A stretch of DNA of 52,845 nt from CAKSHC01 sp045631845 (lineage in GTDB: Bacteria; Bacillota; Clostridia; Oscillospirales; UMGS1783): the NCBI GenBank assembly GCA_045631845.1, contig JAZQVM010000033.1:1-52845 (forward strand). The letters are read 5' to 3'. The notes beneath the pieces were generated by a model, which saw nothing but the letters and a program-made list of their open reading frames with translations, had not been told where the DNA came from and did not search any database. Numbering within the stretch: the first letter of the stretch is position 1; each line of letters starts with the position of its first letter. The position numbers and the translations under genes are program-made. Positions 1-7,215 of the stretch are shown here, piece after piece.

Positions 1-16
1 TTTTGGAGGAAAGACA

Positions 17-757
17 ATGGCAGTAATCTCTATGAAGCAGCTTCTCGAAGCCGGTGTGCATTTCGGCCACCAGACGAGAAGATGGAACCCCAAGATGGCC
101 GAGTATATTTTTACCGAGCGTAACGGTATCTATATCATCGACCTGCAGAAGACGGTGAAGAAGGTTGAAGAAGCCTACATGTTCGTTCGCCAGATCGCTG
201 AGGAAGGCAAGGATATCCTCTTTGTCGGTACCAAGAAGCAGGCAATGGACGCCGTGAAGGAAGAGGCCGTTCGTTGCGGCATGCATTACATCAATGCTCG
301 CTGGCTCGGCGGTATGCTCACCAACTTCAAGACCATCAAGACCCGTATCCGTCGTCTGGAACAGCTGCACAAGATGCAGGAAGACGGCACCTTTGATATG
401 CTTCCCAAGAAGGAAGTGATCAAGCTCGAGCATGACATTGAGAAGCTGGAGAAGTATCTCGGCGGTATCAAGAATATGCCCAAGCTCCCCGGCGCTCTGT
501 TCATCGTAGACACCAAGAAGGAGCACAACGCCGTATCCGAAGCTCGTAAGCTTGGTATTCCCATCGTGGCTATCGTGGACACCAACTGCGATCCCGATGA
601 GGTTGACGTAGTAATCCCCGGCAACGACGATGCCATCCGCGCTGTCAAACTGATGTGCGCTTGCATGGCCAACGCCGTAATCGAAGGCAAGCAGGGCGAG
701 GCTTTTGTTGAAGAAGCTGAAACCGAAGAAGTTGCCACCGAAGAAGTCGCTGAATAA
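17..757 (+). CDS. rpsB: 30S ribosomal protein S2
   Basis: This is ribosomal protein S2, which binds the 30S head late in assembly and is needed for S1 recruitment and mRNA binding. The protein has 246 residues, normal for the family. It opens with MAVISMKQLLEAGVHFGHQT, the typical bacterial S2 start, and carries the conserved GTKKQA, RWLGGMLTN and FIVDTKKE segments. The C-terminal tail is acidic (repeats of EE/AE), as usual. The start is set by the GGAGG box at positions 5-9, seven bases before the ATG. It is followed after 58 bases by tsf, the common bacterial rpsB-tsf order. A strong hairpin lies between them and may tune the S2/EF-Ts ratio. Confidence 0.98.
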   Translation: MAVISMKQLLEAGVHFGHQTRRWNPKMAEYIFTERNGIYIIDLQKTVKKVEEAYMFVRQIAEEGKDILFVGTKKQAMDAVKEEAVRCGMHYINARWLGGMLTNFKTIKTRIRRLEQLHKMQEDGTFDMLPKKEVIKLEHDIEKLEKYLGGIKNMPKLPGALFIVDTKKEHNAVSEARKLGIPIVAIVDTNCDPDEVDVVIPGNDDAIRAVKLMCACMANAVIEGKQGEAFVEEAETEEVATEEVAE

Positions 758-765
758 ATCACAAG

Positions 766-797
766 CGCCCGCCCAGAACGGGCGGGCGTATCTTTTA
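766..797 (+). terminator. Hairpin terminator or attenuator between rpsB and tsf
   Basis: A perfect 9-bp GC-only stem (766-774 with 780-788, loop AGAAC) is followed by TATCTTTT. The position between rpsB and tsf suggests partial termination or mRNA 3' end protection, because tsf has its own ribosome-binding site but no evident promoter between the hairpin and its start. Confidence 0.75.
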
Positions 798-815
798 CTA
801 TAGGAGGAAAATATC

Positions 816-1727
816 ATGGCTTTTACCGCTAAAGATGTTCAGAATTTGAGAGAGAGAACCGGTTGCGGCATGATGGACTGCAAGAAGGCGCTTGTCGCTT
901 CTGACGGTGATGTCGATAAGGCAATCGAGTTTTTGCGTGAAAAGGGTCTGGCCGCTGTGGCTAAGAAGGCCGGCCGTATCGCCAGCGAAGGCGTTGTGGC
1001 TATCTACAACGACGGCAAGGTTGCCGCTATGGTTGAGGTTAACTCCGAGACCGACTTTGTTGCCAAGAATGCGGATTTCGTGGCTTTCTGCAAAGATGTG
1101 GCTGAGGTTGTTGCTCAGACCAATCCTACCGATGTTGACGATCTGAAGACCAAGGCTATGGCCGGCATGACCGTAGGCGAGGTTCTGCAGGAGAAGGTGC
1201 TCACCATCGGTGAGAACATCTCCATCCGTCGTTTCTATCGTACCGACCGTCCGTCCGTTGACTACGTTCACGGCGGCGGCAAGATCGGCGTTCTGACCGA
1301 GTTCGAGACCGATTGCTGTGCTTGCAACGAAGGCTTCGTTACCGTTGGTAAGGACGTCTGCATGCAGATCACCGCTATGAATCCCCAGTTCCTCAACAAA
1401 GAGGCTGTGGATCCTGAAGTTGTGGCTAAGGAAACCGCCATCATCATGGCTCAGATCAAGGAAGATCCCAAGAATGCTTCCAAGCCCGATCAGATCATCG
1501 AGAAGATGGCTACCGGTAAGATGGGCAAGTATTTCAAAGAGAACTGCTTGCTGGAGCAGGCCTTTGTTAAGGACGACTCCATGAGCGTTGGCCAGTATGT
1601 TGAGAAGGCCGCCAAGGAAATGGGCAAGACCATGAAGGTGGTTGGCTACGTTCGTTTCGAGAAGGGCGAAGGTTTGGCCAAGAGAGAAGACGATTTTGCT
1701 GCCGAAGTTGCCGGCATGGTGAAATAA
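816..1727 (+). CDS. tsf: Elongation factor Ts
   Basis: EF-Ts is the guanine nucleotide exchange factor that recycles EF-Tu from GDP to GTP. The 303-residue protein has the N-terminal UBA-like domain (VQNLRERTGCGMMDCKKAL, roughly residues 8-26) and the core signatures EVNSETDFVAKN and a helical coiled segment near residue 210. The final stretch is typical of EF-Ts. An AGGAGG box at 801-806 fixes the ATG. It forms a transcription unit with rpsB and ends at a hairpin terminator 15 bases downstream of the stop. Nothing unusual was seen. Confidence 0.98.
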   Translation: MAFTAKDVQNLRERTGCGMMDCKKALVASDGDVDKAIEFLREKGLAAVAKKAGRIASEGVVAIYNDGKVAAMVEVNSETDFVAKNADFVAFCKDVAEVVAQTNPTDVDDLKTKAMAGMTVGEVLQEKVLTIGENISIRRFYRTDRPSVDYVHGGGKIGVLTEFETDCCACNEGFVTVGKDVCMQITAMNPQFLNKEAVDPEVVAKETAIIMAQIKEDPKNASKPDQIIEKMATGKMGKYFKENCLLEQAFVKDDSMSVGQYVEKAAKEMGKTMKVVGYVRFEKGEGLAKREDDFAAEVAGMVK

Positions 1728-1742
1728 GTTTTGTCATACAAT

Positions 1743-1777
1743 ATGCCTGAGGCACTTTCGCCTCAGGCATTTTATTT
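1743..1777 (+). terminator. Terminator after tsf
   Basis: A perfect 10-bp stem (1743-1752 with 1761-1770) encloses an 8-nt loop and is followed by TTTATTT. It separates the translation genes from the reductase/acetyltransferase pair downstream. Confidence 0.85.
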
Positions 1778-1789
1778 GGAGGAAAGATT

Positions 1790-2410
1790 ATGAAGGTATT
1801 ACTTATCAACGGAAGCCCCCGTAAGCAGGGCTGTACCTATACGGCATTGTGCGAAGTGGCCGCCACCCTCAACGAGTGCGGCATCGAGACCGAGATCGTG
1901 CAGGGCGGTGCCGTGGGGCAGGATTGCACCGGTTGCGGCGCCTGCCGTACCTATGGCAAGTGCGTGTATGATAACGATTTGGTTAATGAACTGGTGGAAA
2001 AGGCCAAGACGGCCGATGGGTTCGTATTCGGCTCGCCCGTCTATTATGCCTCGGCTTCGGGTGCGTTGCGCTGTCTAATGGACCGTTGCTTCTATTCGGG
2101 CGGTGCGGCCTTTGCCTATAAGCCGGCGGCGGCCGTGGTGAGCGCCCGTCGTGGCGGTTGTACCAACGCCTTTGACCAGATCAATAAATATTTTACCATC
2201 AACAATATGCCCGTTGTACCCTCCCAGTATTGGAACATGGTGCACGGGGCGCAGGCCGAAGAGGTCAAGCAGGACGAGGAAGGGTTGCAGACCATGCGTA
2301 CCCTTGGCAAGAACATGGCGTGGCTGTTGCGTTGCATCGAAGCGGGCAAGGCGGCGGGGATTGACCGTCCTGCGTCCGAAAAGAAGCTTCGCACCAATTT
2401 TATACGATGA
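1790..2410 (+). CDS. Flavodoxin-family NAD(P)H-dependent FMN reductase
   Basis: This is a 206-residue member of the NADPH-dependent FMN reductase / iron-sulfur flavoprotein group. The N-terminus MKVLLINGSPRKQGCTY is the phosphate-binding loop of the flavodoxin fold (GSPRxxGxT binds FMN phosphate). A cysteine-rich segment follows at about residues 45-60 (CTGCGACRTYGKC), a spacing seen in Isf-like flavoproteins that may bind an Fe-S cluster. SPVYYASASGALRCLMDR is the conserved flavin-ring segment. The physiological electron acceptor cannot be told from sequence. A GGAGG box precedes the ATG. Its last four bases overlap the start of the acetyltransferase gene (ATGA), so the two are translationally coupled. 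Confidence 0.85.
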   Translation: MKVLLINGSPRKQGCTYTALCEVAATLNECGIETEIVQGGAVGQDCTGCGACRTYGKCVYDNDLVNELVEKAKTADGFVFGSPVYYASASGALRCLMDRCFYSGGAAFAYKPAAAVVSARRGGCTNAFDQINKYFTINNMPVVPSQYWNMVHGAQAEEVKQDEEGLQTMRTLGKNMAWLLRCIEAGKAAGIDRPASEKKLRTNFIR

Positions 2411-2889
2411 ACTGGCGTCGGTGTGGCATGGAGGATGTCGAGGCGGTAGCGGCCATTTTGGCGCAGGCGCACGTCTTTATGCGGCAACAGGATTTACCGC
2501 AATGGCAGGGCGAATACCCCAACGCTGAGGATGTGAGGGCGGATATCGCACAGGGCATCGGCTGGGTGCTGGAGGACGGCAAGGTCGTGGCCTATGCGGC
2601 GGTGCGGCATGGCGAGGAGCCGACCTATGGGTACATTGAGGGGGCGTGGCACAGCGATGCTCCCTATGCCACTCTGCATCGGGTGGCGGTGGCCGAATAC
2701 GGCAAAGGCTATGTGGGACAAGTGTTTGCCCATGCTTCCCGCATGGCCGACTGGTTGCGGATTGATACTCACGAACAAAACACACCCATGCGGCGGGCGA
2801 TTGAGAAGTTTGGATTTGTCAAATGCGGTGTAATTTATGTGGAGGACGGCAGTCCTCGGATGGCGTACGATAAAAGGACAGTGGAATGA
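2407..2889 (+). CDS. GNAT-family N-acetyltransferase
   Basis: The protein is 160 residues and fits the Gcn5-related acetyltransferase fold, which transfers an acetyl group from acetyl-CoA to an amine. Visible elements are the N-terminal strand/helix (RRCGMEDVEAVAAILAQAH), a central strand with LHRVAVAEYGKGYVGQ where the acetyl-CoA pyrophosphate loop is expected, and a C-terminal NTPMRRAIEKFGFVKCGVIY, the usual GNAT helix alpha4 plus strand. The loop is a weak match (EYGKGYVGQ rather than Q/RxxGxG/A). Substrate is unknown. The ATG overlaps the stop of the preceding reductase by four bases. The gene ends inside the left arm of a bidirectional terminator. Confidence 0.8.
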   Translation: MNWRRCGMEDVEAVAAILAQAHVFMRQQDLPQWQGEYPNAEDVRADIAQGIGWVLEDGKVVAYAAVRHGEEPTYGYIEGAWHSDAPYATLHRVAVAEYGKGYVGQVFAHASRMADWLRIDTHEQNTPMRRAIEKFGFVKCGVIYVEDGSPRMAYDKRTVE

Positions 2890-2905
2890 ACCACTGTCCT
2901 TTTTT
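2872..2905. terminator. Bidirectional terminator between convergent genes
   Basis: A perfect 13-bp stem (2872-2884 with 2891-2903) has a 6-nt loop, A-rich on the left and T-rich on the right. It can stop both the acetyltransferase transcript and the converging Fe-S protein transcript, and it overlaps both stop codons. Confidence 0.85.
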
Positions 2906-3584
2906 AGTCTATGATGCGACCATCGGTGGAGATGGTGACGATGCGCCAGGGAATGAACTTGCCGCTCTGTTGCAGGGCACGCTTCACGGCGTTCTCCAGC
3001 CCGCTGCAACAGGGGACTTCCATGCGGGTGACGGTAACGCTCTTGATGTTATTATTGAGCAAAATCTGCGTAAGTTTCTCGGTGTAGTCGCCCTCGTCGA
3101 GCTTGGGGCAACCGATGAGGGTGATGTGGTTGCGCATAAATTCCTGATGGAAATTGCCGTAGGCGTAGGCTGAGCAGTCGGCGGCAATCAGCAGATTGGC
3201 GTTTTCAAAATAGGGCGCATGAACGGGCACCAGTTTGATCTGCACCGGCCATTGTTGCAGGTGGGTGGTGGCGTGCGCCTCGGTGGTGACGGGCGTGCGG
3301 GATAAAGCCTTGGCGTGTGTGCCGGGGCAACCGCAGGGGAGTGGTTTTTGCGCCTTGGCGGCCAATACGGCGGCCTCGTTATAGGCGGGCGCTTCCCGTT
3401 CCTCAAAGGAAATGGCATTGGTGGGGCAGGCGGGCAGGCAATCGCCCAGCCCGTCGCAATAGTCCTCACGGGTGAGGACGGCCTTGCCGTTGACCATTTC
3501 AATGGCGCCCTCGTGGCAGGCGGCGGCGCAAGCACCGCAGCCGTTGCATTTATCGGAATCAATCGTAATAATTTTACGAAGCAT
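2904..3584 (-). CDS. 4Fe-4S ferredoxin-domain protein with C-terminal cysteine domain
   Basis: A 226-residue protein with an N-terminal two-cluster ferredoxin domain. The first cluster motif is canonical (CNGCGACAAACHEGAI, CxxCxxCxxxC). The second is CDGLGDCLPACPTNAI: the second cysteine is replaced by leucine, leaving three cysteines before the CP, which could hold a 3Fe-4S or an atypical cluster. The rest (about residues 85-226) has CGCPG, LLIAADCSAYAYG, LIGCPKLD and VPCCSGLE, giving further paired cysteines. Similar proteins occur widely in anaerobic Clostridia without a settled function. GGAG precedes the ATG at a good distance. It is divergent from the permease gene, with a 128-base shared upstream region. 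Confidence 0.8.
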   Translation of the reverse strand: MLRKIITIDSDKCNGCGACAAACHEGAIEMVNGKAVLTREDYCDGLGDCLPACPTNAISFEEREAPAYNEAAVLAAKAQKPLPCGCPGTHAKALSRTPVTTEAHATTHLQQWPVQIKLVPVHAPYFENANLLIAADCSAYAYGNFHQEFMRNHITLIGCPKLDEGDYTEKLTQILLNNNIKSVTVTRMEVPCCSGLENAVKRALQQSGKFIPWRIVTISTDGRIID

Positions 3585-3658
3585 GGTAACAACTCCTTTC
3601 TGGTTTTAGTATATATGAAGGAAGGGCTAAATTACTGTTGTTTTTGCAACAAAGGGGC

Positions 3659-3687
3659 TTGCATTTTGCAGGGAAAGGGTGTATGAT
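3659..3687 (+). promoter_or_regulatory. Sigma-A type promoter for the permease gene
   Basis: TTGCAT at 3659-3664 and TATGAT at 3682-3687 are separated by 17 nt, giving a start point about 20 bases before the GTG of the downstream gene. The leader is short. Confidence 0.55.
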
Positions 3688-3712
3688 ATACGGGTTTGTG
3701 AGGTGAGCAGTT

Positions 3713-4813
3713 GTGGTGTCATTCATAAAAAAACATACAGTCATGTGCATAGCGGCGTTGGCGGCGCTTATTACCTGCCTGCTCGTGCCGCCCGATGCCG
3801 AGTATTTGGGATATTTGGATTTTAAGACCTTATCTTGTTTGTTTTTGACGCTGGCGGTGGTATGTGCCCTGCGCAACATTAAGTTTTTCACGATTTTAGC
3901 CCGAAAACTGGTTAAAATGACAGGGAATTTGCGGCTCTTGACGCTGATGCTTGTGTATATTACCTTTATCGGTTCGATGCTCATAGCCAACGATATGGCG
4001 CTGATCACCTTTTTGCCGCTGGGATATTATGCCTTGCATGCCACATGTACCGAGCACTATATGGCCTATGTTTTTATTTTGCAAAACATTTCGGCCAATT
4101 TGGGTGGGATGCTCACCCCCTTTGGCAATCCGCAAAATCTCTACCTATATTCCTATTTCAACATTCCCACCGGTGAATTTACCATGATTATGTTGCCGCC
4201 CTTTTTGCTGGCGGTGGGGTTATTGACCGTCTGTTGCCTGTTCGTGCGGCCGGAGAAACTGAAATTGACCGAGGATTTCCCCGAACGGCTACCCAAGGGC
4301 AAAACGATCTTATATTTGGTGTTGTTTGCCGCTTCGCTGTTGATTGTATTTCGGGTGATTCCGTATCTGGCGGGGCTGATCGTCATTCCTGCGGTGCTCA
4401 TTTTTGCCGATCGGCGGGCGTTGCGGGATGTGGACTATCCGCTGCTGTTGACCTTTGTATTTTTCTTCATCTTTGCAGGAAATCTGTCCCGTGTACCGGC
4501 GGTGCACACCCTATTGTCGGGATTGATGGAGAAGGATGCCCTGCTGGTATCGACCCTGTCCTGCCAGGGCATCAGCAACGTGCCTTCGGCGATTCTGCTT
4601 TCTCGTTTCACCGATAATTATCGTGCGTTGTTGTTAGGGGTAAACATCGGCGGTACGGGCACGATTATTGCCTCACTGGCCAGCCTGATTACCTACAGTG
4701 AATATAAAATTCTGCACCCTCGTGATTCCCGACGGTATCTCAAACTGTTCACCCTGATCAATCTGCTTTTCTTGGTGATCATGACGGTGGCAGCCAAACT
4801 CTTTTTTGTGTAA
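3713..4813 (+). CDS. SLC13/ArsB-type ion transporter superfamily permease
   Basis: The 366-residue protein is almost entirely hydrophobic, with about ten predicted membrane segments. It belongs to the ion transporter superfamily that contains ArsB, NhaD, CitM and SLC13 carriers. Supporting features are the paired re-entrant-type segments: the first half has NISANLGGMLTPFGNPQN and the second GISNVPSAILLSRF followed by GVNIGGTGTIIASLAS, a recurring N-P/G-N-x-Q pattern of these carriers. The substrate (dicarboxylate, citrate or an anion) cannot be assigned. It is shorter than typical SLC13 proteins (450-500 residues). Start is GTG with a GAGGTGAG box; a second in-frame GTG lies one codon later. 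A bidirectional terminator follows. Confidence 0.75.
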   Translation: MVSFIKKHTVMCIAALAALITCLLVPPDAEYLGYLDFKTLSCLFLTLAVVCALRNIKFFTILARKLVKMTGNLRLLTLMLVYITFIGSMLIANDMALITFLPLGYYALHATCTEHYMAYVFILQNISANLGGMLTPFGNPQNLYLYSYFNIPTGEFTMIMLPPFLLAVGLLTVCCLFVRPEKLKLTEDFPERLPKGKTILYLVLFAASLLIVFRVIPYLAGLIVIPAVLIFADRRALRDVDYPLLLTFVFFFIFAGNLSRVPAVHTLLSGLMEKDALLVSTLSCQGISNVPSAILLSRFTDNYRALLLGVNIGGTGTIIASLASLITYSEYKILHPRDSRRYLKLFTLINLLFLVIMTVAAKLFFV

Positions 4814-4817
4814 AAAA

Positions 4818-4851
4818 ATCCCGTGAAGATTTCACTTCACGGGATATTTTT
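4818..4851. terminator. Bidirectional terminator between permease and serA
   Basis: An 11-bp perfect stem (4818-4828 with 4835-4845, loop ATTTCA) has A7 before it and ATTTTT after it. It serves both converging transcripts (permease, plus strand; serC-serA, minus strand). Confidence 0.85.
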
Positions 4852-4856
4852 ATGGA

Positions 4857-6017
4857 TTAGTCAATCACACGGACACGGATGACTCCGTCGATCGCCTTGA
4901 GGGCGTTGACGGTATCTTCATCGGCCTTCTCTACATCGAGCAGGGTGTAAGCATAGTCACCCTTGGACTTGTTGAGCAAGTTTTCGATGTTGATGCCCTT
5001 ATCGCCGAACAGGGCGGTGTACTGGCTGATCATGGTCGGCTTATTCTCATGAATGATGCAGATACGGGGCACACCGGCGGGGGCCATTTCCACGTTGGGG
5101 AAGTTGACCGAATTGACGATGTTGCCGTAGAGCAGGTAGTCGTTGAGTTCCTGTGCGGCCATGGTAGCGCAGTTCTCTTCACTCTCGGGAGTCGAAGCGC
5201 CTAAATGAGGGATGGGAACGACATTCTTCAGAGTCAGCACATTCTCGTCGGGGAAGTCGGTCACATAACGGGCGACCTTGCCGCTTTCCAATCCTGCCTT
5301 GAGGGCTTCGGTATCCACCAAAGCGGCACGGGAGAAGTTGAGCAGGCGAACGCCGTCCTTGCACAGGGCCAGCGCATCGGTGCCGATCATGCCGCGGGTG
5401 GCATCCATCAGCGGAACGTGAATCGAGATATAATCGCAGTTCTTATAAATATCTTCCACATTCACGGCATGGACGATGCGGCGATCCAGACTCCAAGCCG
5501 ACTTGACCGAGATATAGGGGTCATACCCCATAACATTCATACCCAAATGCACGGCGGCGTTGGCTACCATAGCGCCGATGGCGCCCAAGCCGATTACGCC
5601 CAAGGTCTTGCCTGCCAGCTCGGGACCGGCAAAGGCGCCCTTGCCTTTTTCAACCAGCTTGGCAACACCAGTCTGGCCGTCCAAAGTCTTGGCCCACTCA
5701 ATACCACCCACCACATCACGGGAGGCGAGGAAAAGACCGGCCAGCACCAGTTCCTTTACGGCGTTGGCATTGGCACCGGGGGTGTTGAATACGACGATGC
5801 CCGACTTGGCGCAATCGTCTACCGGAATATTGTTGACACCGGCGCCGGCGCGGGCGATGGCTAAGAGCGATTCGGGGAAGGCCACCTCATGCAGAGCGGC
5901 CGAGCGAACCATAATGCCGTCGTAATCCTCCATGGTGTCATCATAAGTAAAAGCATCGGGGGCAAAGCGGCTCAGACCGTTTTGCGAAATCTTGTTATAT
6001 AAGCGAATCTTATACAT
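4857..6017 (-). CDS. serA: D-3-phosphoglycerate dehydrogenase
   Basis: SerA oxidises 3-phosphoglycerate to 3-phosphohydroxypyruvate with NAD+, the first step of serine synthesis. The 386-residue form is the short type: substrate domain, Rossmann domain (VIGLGAIGAMVANAA, dinucleotide loop near residue 140) and a C-terminal ACT domain (GVPRICIIHENKPTMISQ onward) that usually mediates serine feedback. It lacks the extra intervening domain of the longest SerA proteins. The catalytic arginine and histidine region is seen in LLNFSRAALVDTEAL and PIPHLGASTPESEEN. It lies 10 bases downstream of serC in the same operon. No DUF or kinase partner follows; the operon ends at the terminator at 4818-4851. 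Confidence 0.95.
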   Translation of the reverse strand: MYKIRLYNKISQNGLSRFAPDAFTYDDTMEDYDGIMVRSAALHEVAFPESLLAIARAGAGVNNIPVDDCAKSGIVVFNTPGANANAVKELVLAGLFLASRDVVGGIEWAKTLDGQTGVAKLVEKGKGAFAGPELAGKTLGVIGLGAIGAMVANAAVHLGMNVMGYDPYISVKSAWSLDRRIVHAVNVEDIYKNCDYISIHVPLMDATRGMIGTDALALCKDGVRLLNFSRAALVDTEALKAGLESGKVARYVTDFPDENVLTLKNVVPIPHLGASTPESEENCATMAAQELNDYLLYGNIVNSVNFPNVEMAPAGVPRICIIHENKPTMISQYTALFGDKGINIENLLNKSKGDYAYTLLDVEKADEDTVNALKAIDGVIRVRVID

Positions 6018-6027
6018 TCTTTTTTCC

Positions 6028-7110
6028 TCACTTATTGGCTTTTTCGAAATCCTTCATGAAATCGACCAGTTTTTGCACGCCGTCGATATCCATGGCGTTG
6101 TAGATGCTCGCACGCATACCGCCGACCGAGCGGTGACCCTTGAGGTTGACCAAGCCTGCGGCTGTGGCCTGCTTAACAAAGGCGGCGTCCAGATCGGGAT
6201 TGCCGGTAACGAAAGGCACGTTCATGATCGAACGGTCCTCGCCCATAACGGTGGCGTTAAAGAGAGAGGAAGCATCGAGATAATCATAGAGCAGTTTGGC
6301 CTTGGCATAGTTGCGCTCAGCCATGGCAGACAGGCCGCCCATCTTCTTAACCCACTCGAGTACGCACATGCAGACATAGATGGCATAGGTCGGCGGGGTG
6401 TTGTACATCGAGCCGTTCTTAACATGAATGTCGTACTGGAACATAGTCGGGGTGCAGTCCTGACAGTAGCCCAGCAGATCTTCGCGCACGATCACAACCG
6501 TCAAGCCGGCAGGGCCCATATTTTTCTGCGCGCCGGCAAAGATCAGACCATACTTGGACACATCCACAGGCTCGGACAGGATGCAGGAGGACAGGTCAGC
6601 CACCAAGGGCACATTGCCGGTTTCGGGCAGGTTGGCAAAACGGGTGCCGTAGATGGTATTGTTCTGGCAGATATAGAAGTAATCGGCATCGGGAGTAAAG
6701 GTAGCGGGGTCAAGTTTTGGGATGTAAGAGAAGGTCTTATCCTCACTCGAGCCAACCACGTTCATCGTGCCGTATTTCTTGCCTTCGGAATAGGCCTTCT
6801 TGGCCCATGCGCCGGTGATCACAATGTCAGCCTTTTTGCTGTTTTTAAGCAGATTAAGAGGGATCATGGCAAACTGGGACGAAGCGCCGCCCTGCAGGAA
6901 GAGAACCTTGTAGTTCTCGGGAATGCCCATCAGCTCACGCAAGAGGCTTTCGGCATTGTCAATAATCTCTTGATAGGAGGACGAGCGGTGACTCATCTCC
7001 ATAACCGACATACCGGCACTGCCGTAGGCGGTCATCTCAGCGGCGCAACGCTCCAACACCTCTAAGGGCATGGCCGACGGGCCTGCCGAGAAATTGTATA
7101 CTCTGTTCAT
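6028..7110 (-). CDS. serC: Phosphoserine aminotransferase
   Basis: SerC is a PLP enzyme that transfers an amino group from glutamate to 3-phosphohydroxypyruvate, giving phosphoserine. The 360-residue protein starts MNRVYNFSAGPSAMPLEVLE, the family hallmark, and has the PLP-lysine segment YGLIFAGAQKNMGPAGLTVV (lysine in AQKN). HRSVGGMRASIYNAM near the C-terminus provides the substrate-binding arginine. It is first gene of the serC-serA operon. GGAGG lies nine bases ahead of the ATG. A separate phosphoserine phosphatase gene (serB) is not in the window. Confidence 0.97.
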   Translation of the reverse strand: MNRVYNFSAGPSAMPLEVLERCAAEMTAYGSAGMSVMEMSHRSSSYQEIIDNAESLLRELMGIPENYKVLFLQGGASSQFAMIPLNLLKNSKKADIVITGAWAKKAYSEGKKYGTMNVVGSSEDKTFSYIPKLDPATFTPDADYFYICQNNTIYGTRFANLPETGNVPLVADLSSCILSEPVDVSKYGLIFAGAQKNMGPAGLTVVIVREDLLGYCQDCTPTMFQYDIHVKNGSMYNTPPTYAIYVCMCVLEWVKKMGGLSAMAERNYAKAKLLYDYLDASSLFNATVMGEDRSIMNVPFVTGNPDLDAAFVKQATAAGLVNLKGHRSVGGMRASIYNAMDIDGVQKLVDFMKDFEKANK

Positions 7111-7148
7111 GTTTTGTACCTCCCGGAAAACAAAAATAATTACCTATT

Positions 7149-7177
7149 ATTATATGCTCCCCGTATCAATAAGTCAA
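7149..7177 (-). promoter_or_regulatory. Sigma-A type promoter of serC-serA
   Basis: On the minus strand TTGACT (7172-7177) and TATAAT (7149-7154) are separated by 17 nt. The start point would be about 30 bases ahead of the serC ATG. No riboswitch fits in so short a leader. Confidence 0.7.
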
Positions 7178-7215
7178 TATGTTTTAGTGCTTTATCTTGA
7201 TAAATCGACAAAATT

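Noticed and set aside
5992..7065. Plus-strand frame of 357 codons opposite serC
   Set aside because: Antisense shadow; serC carries the PLP lysine motif and operon context.
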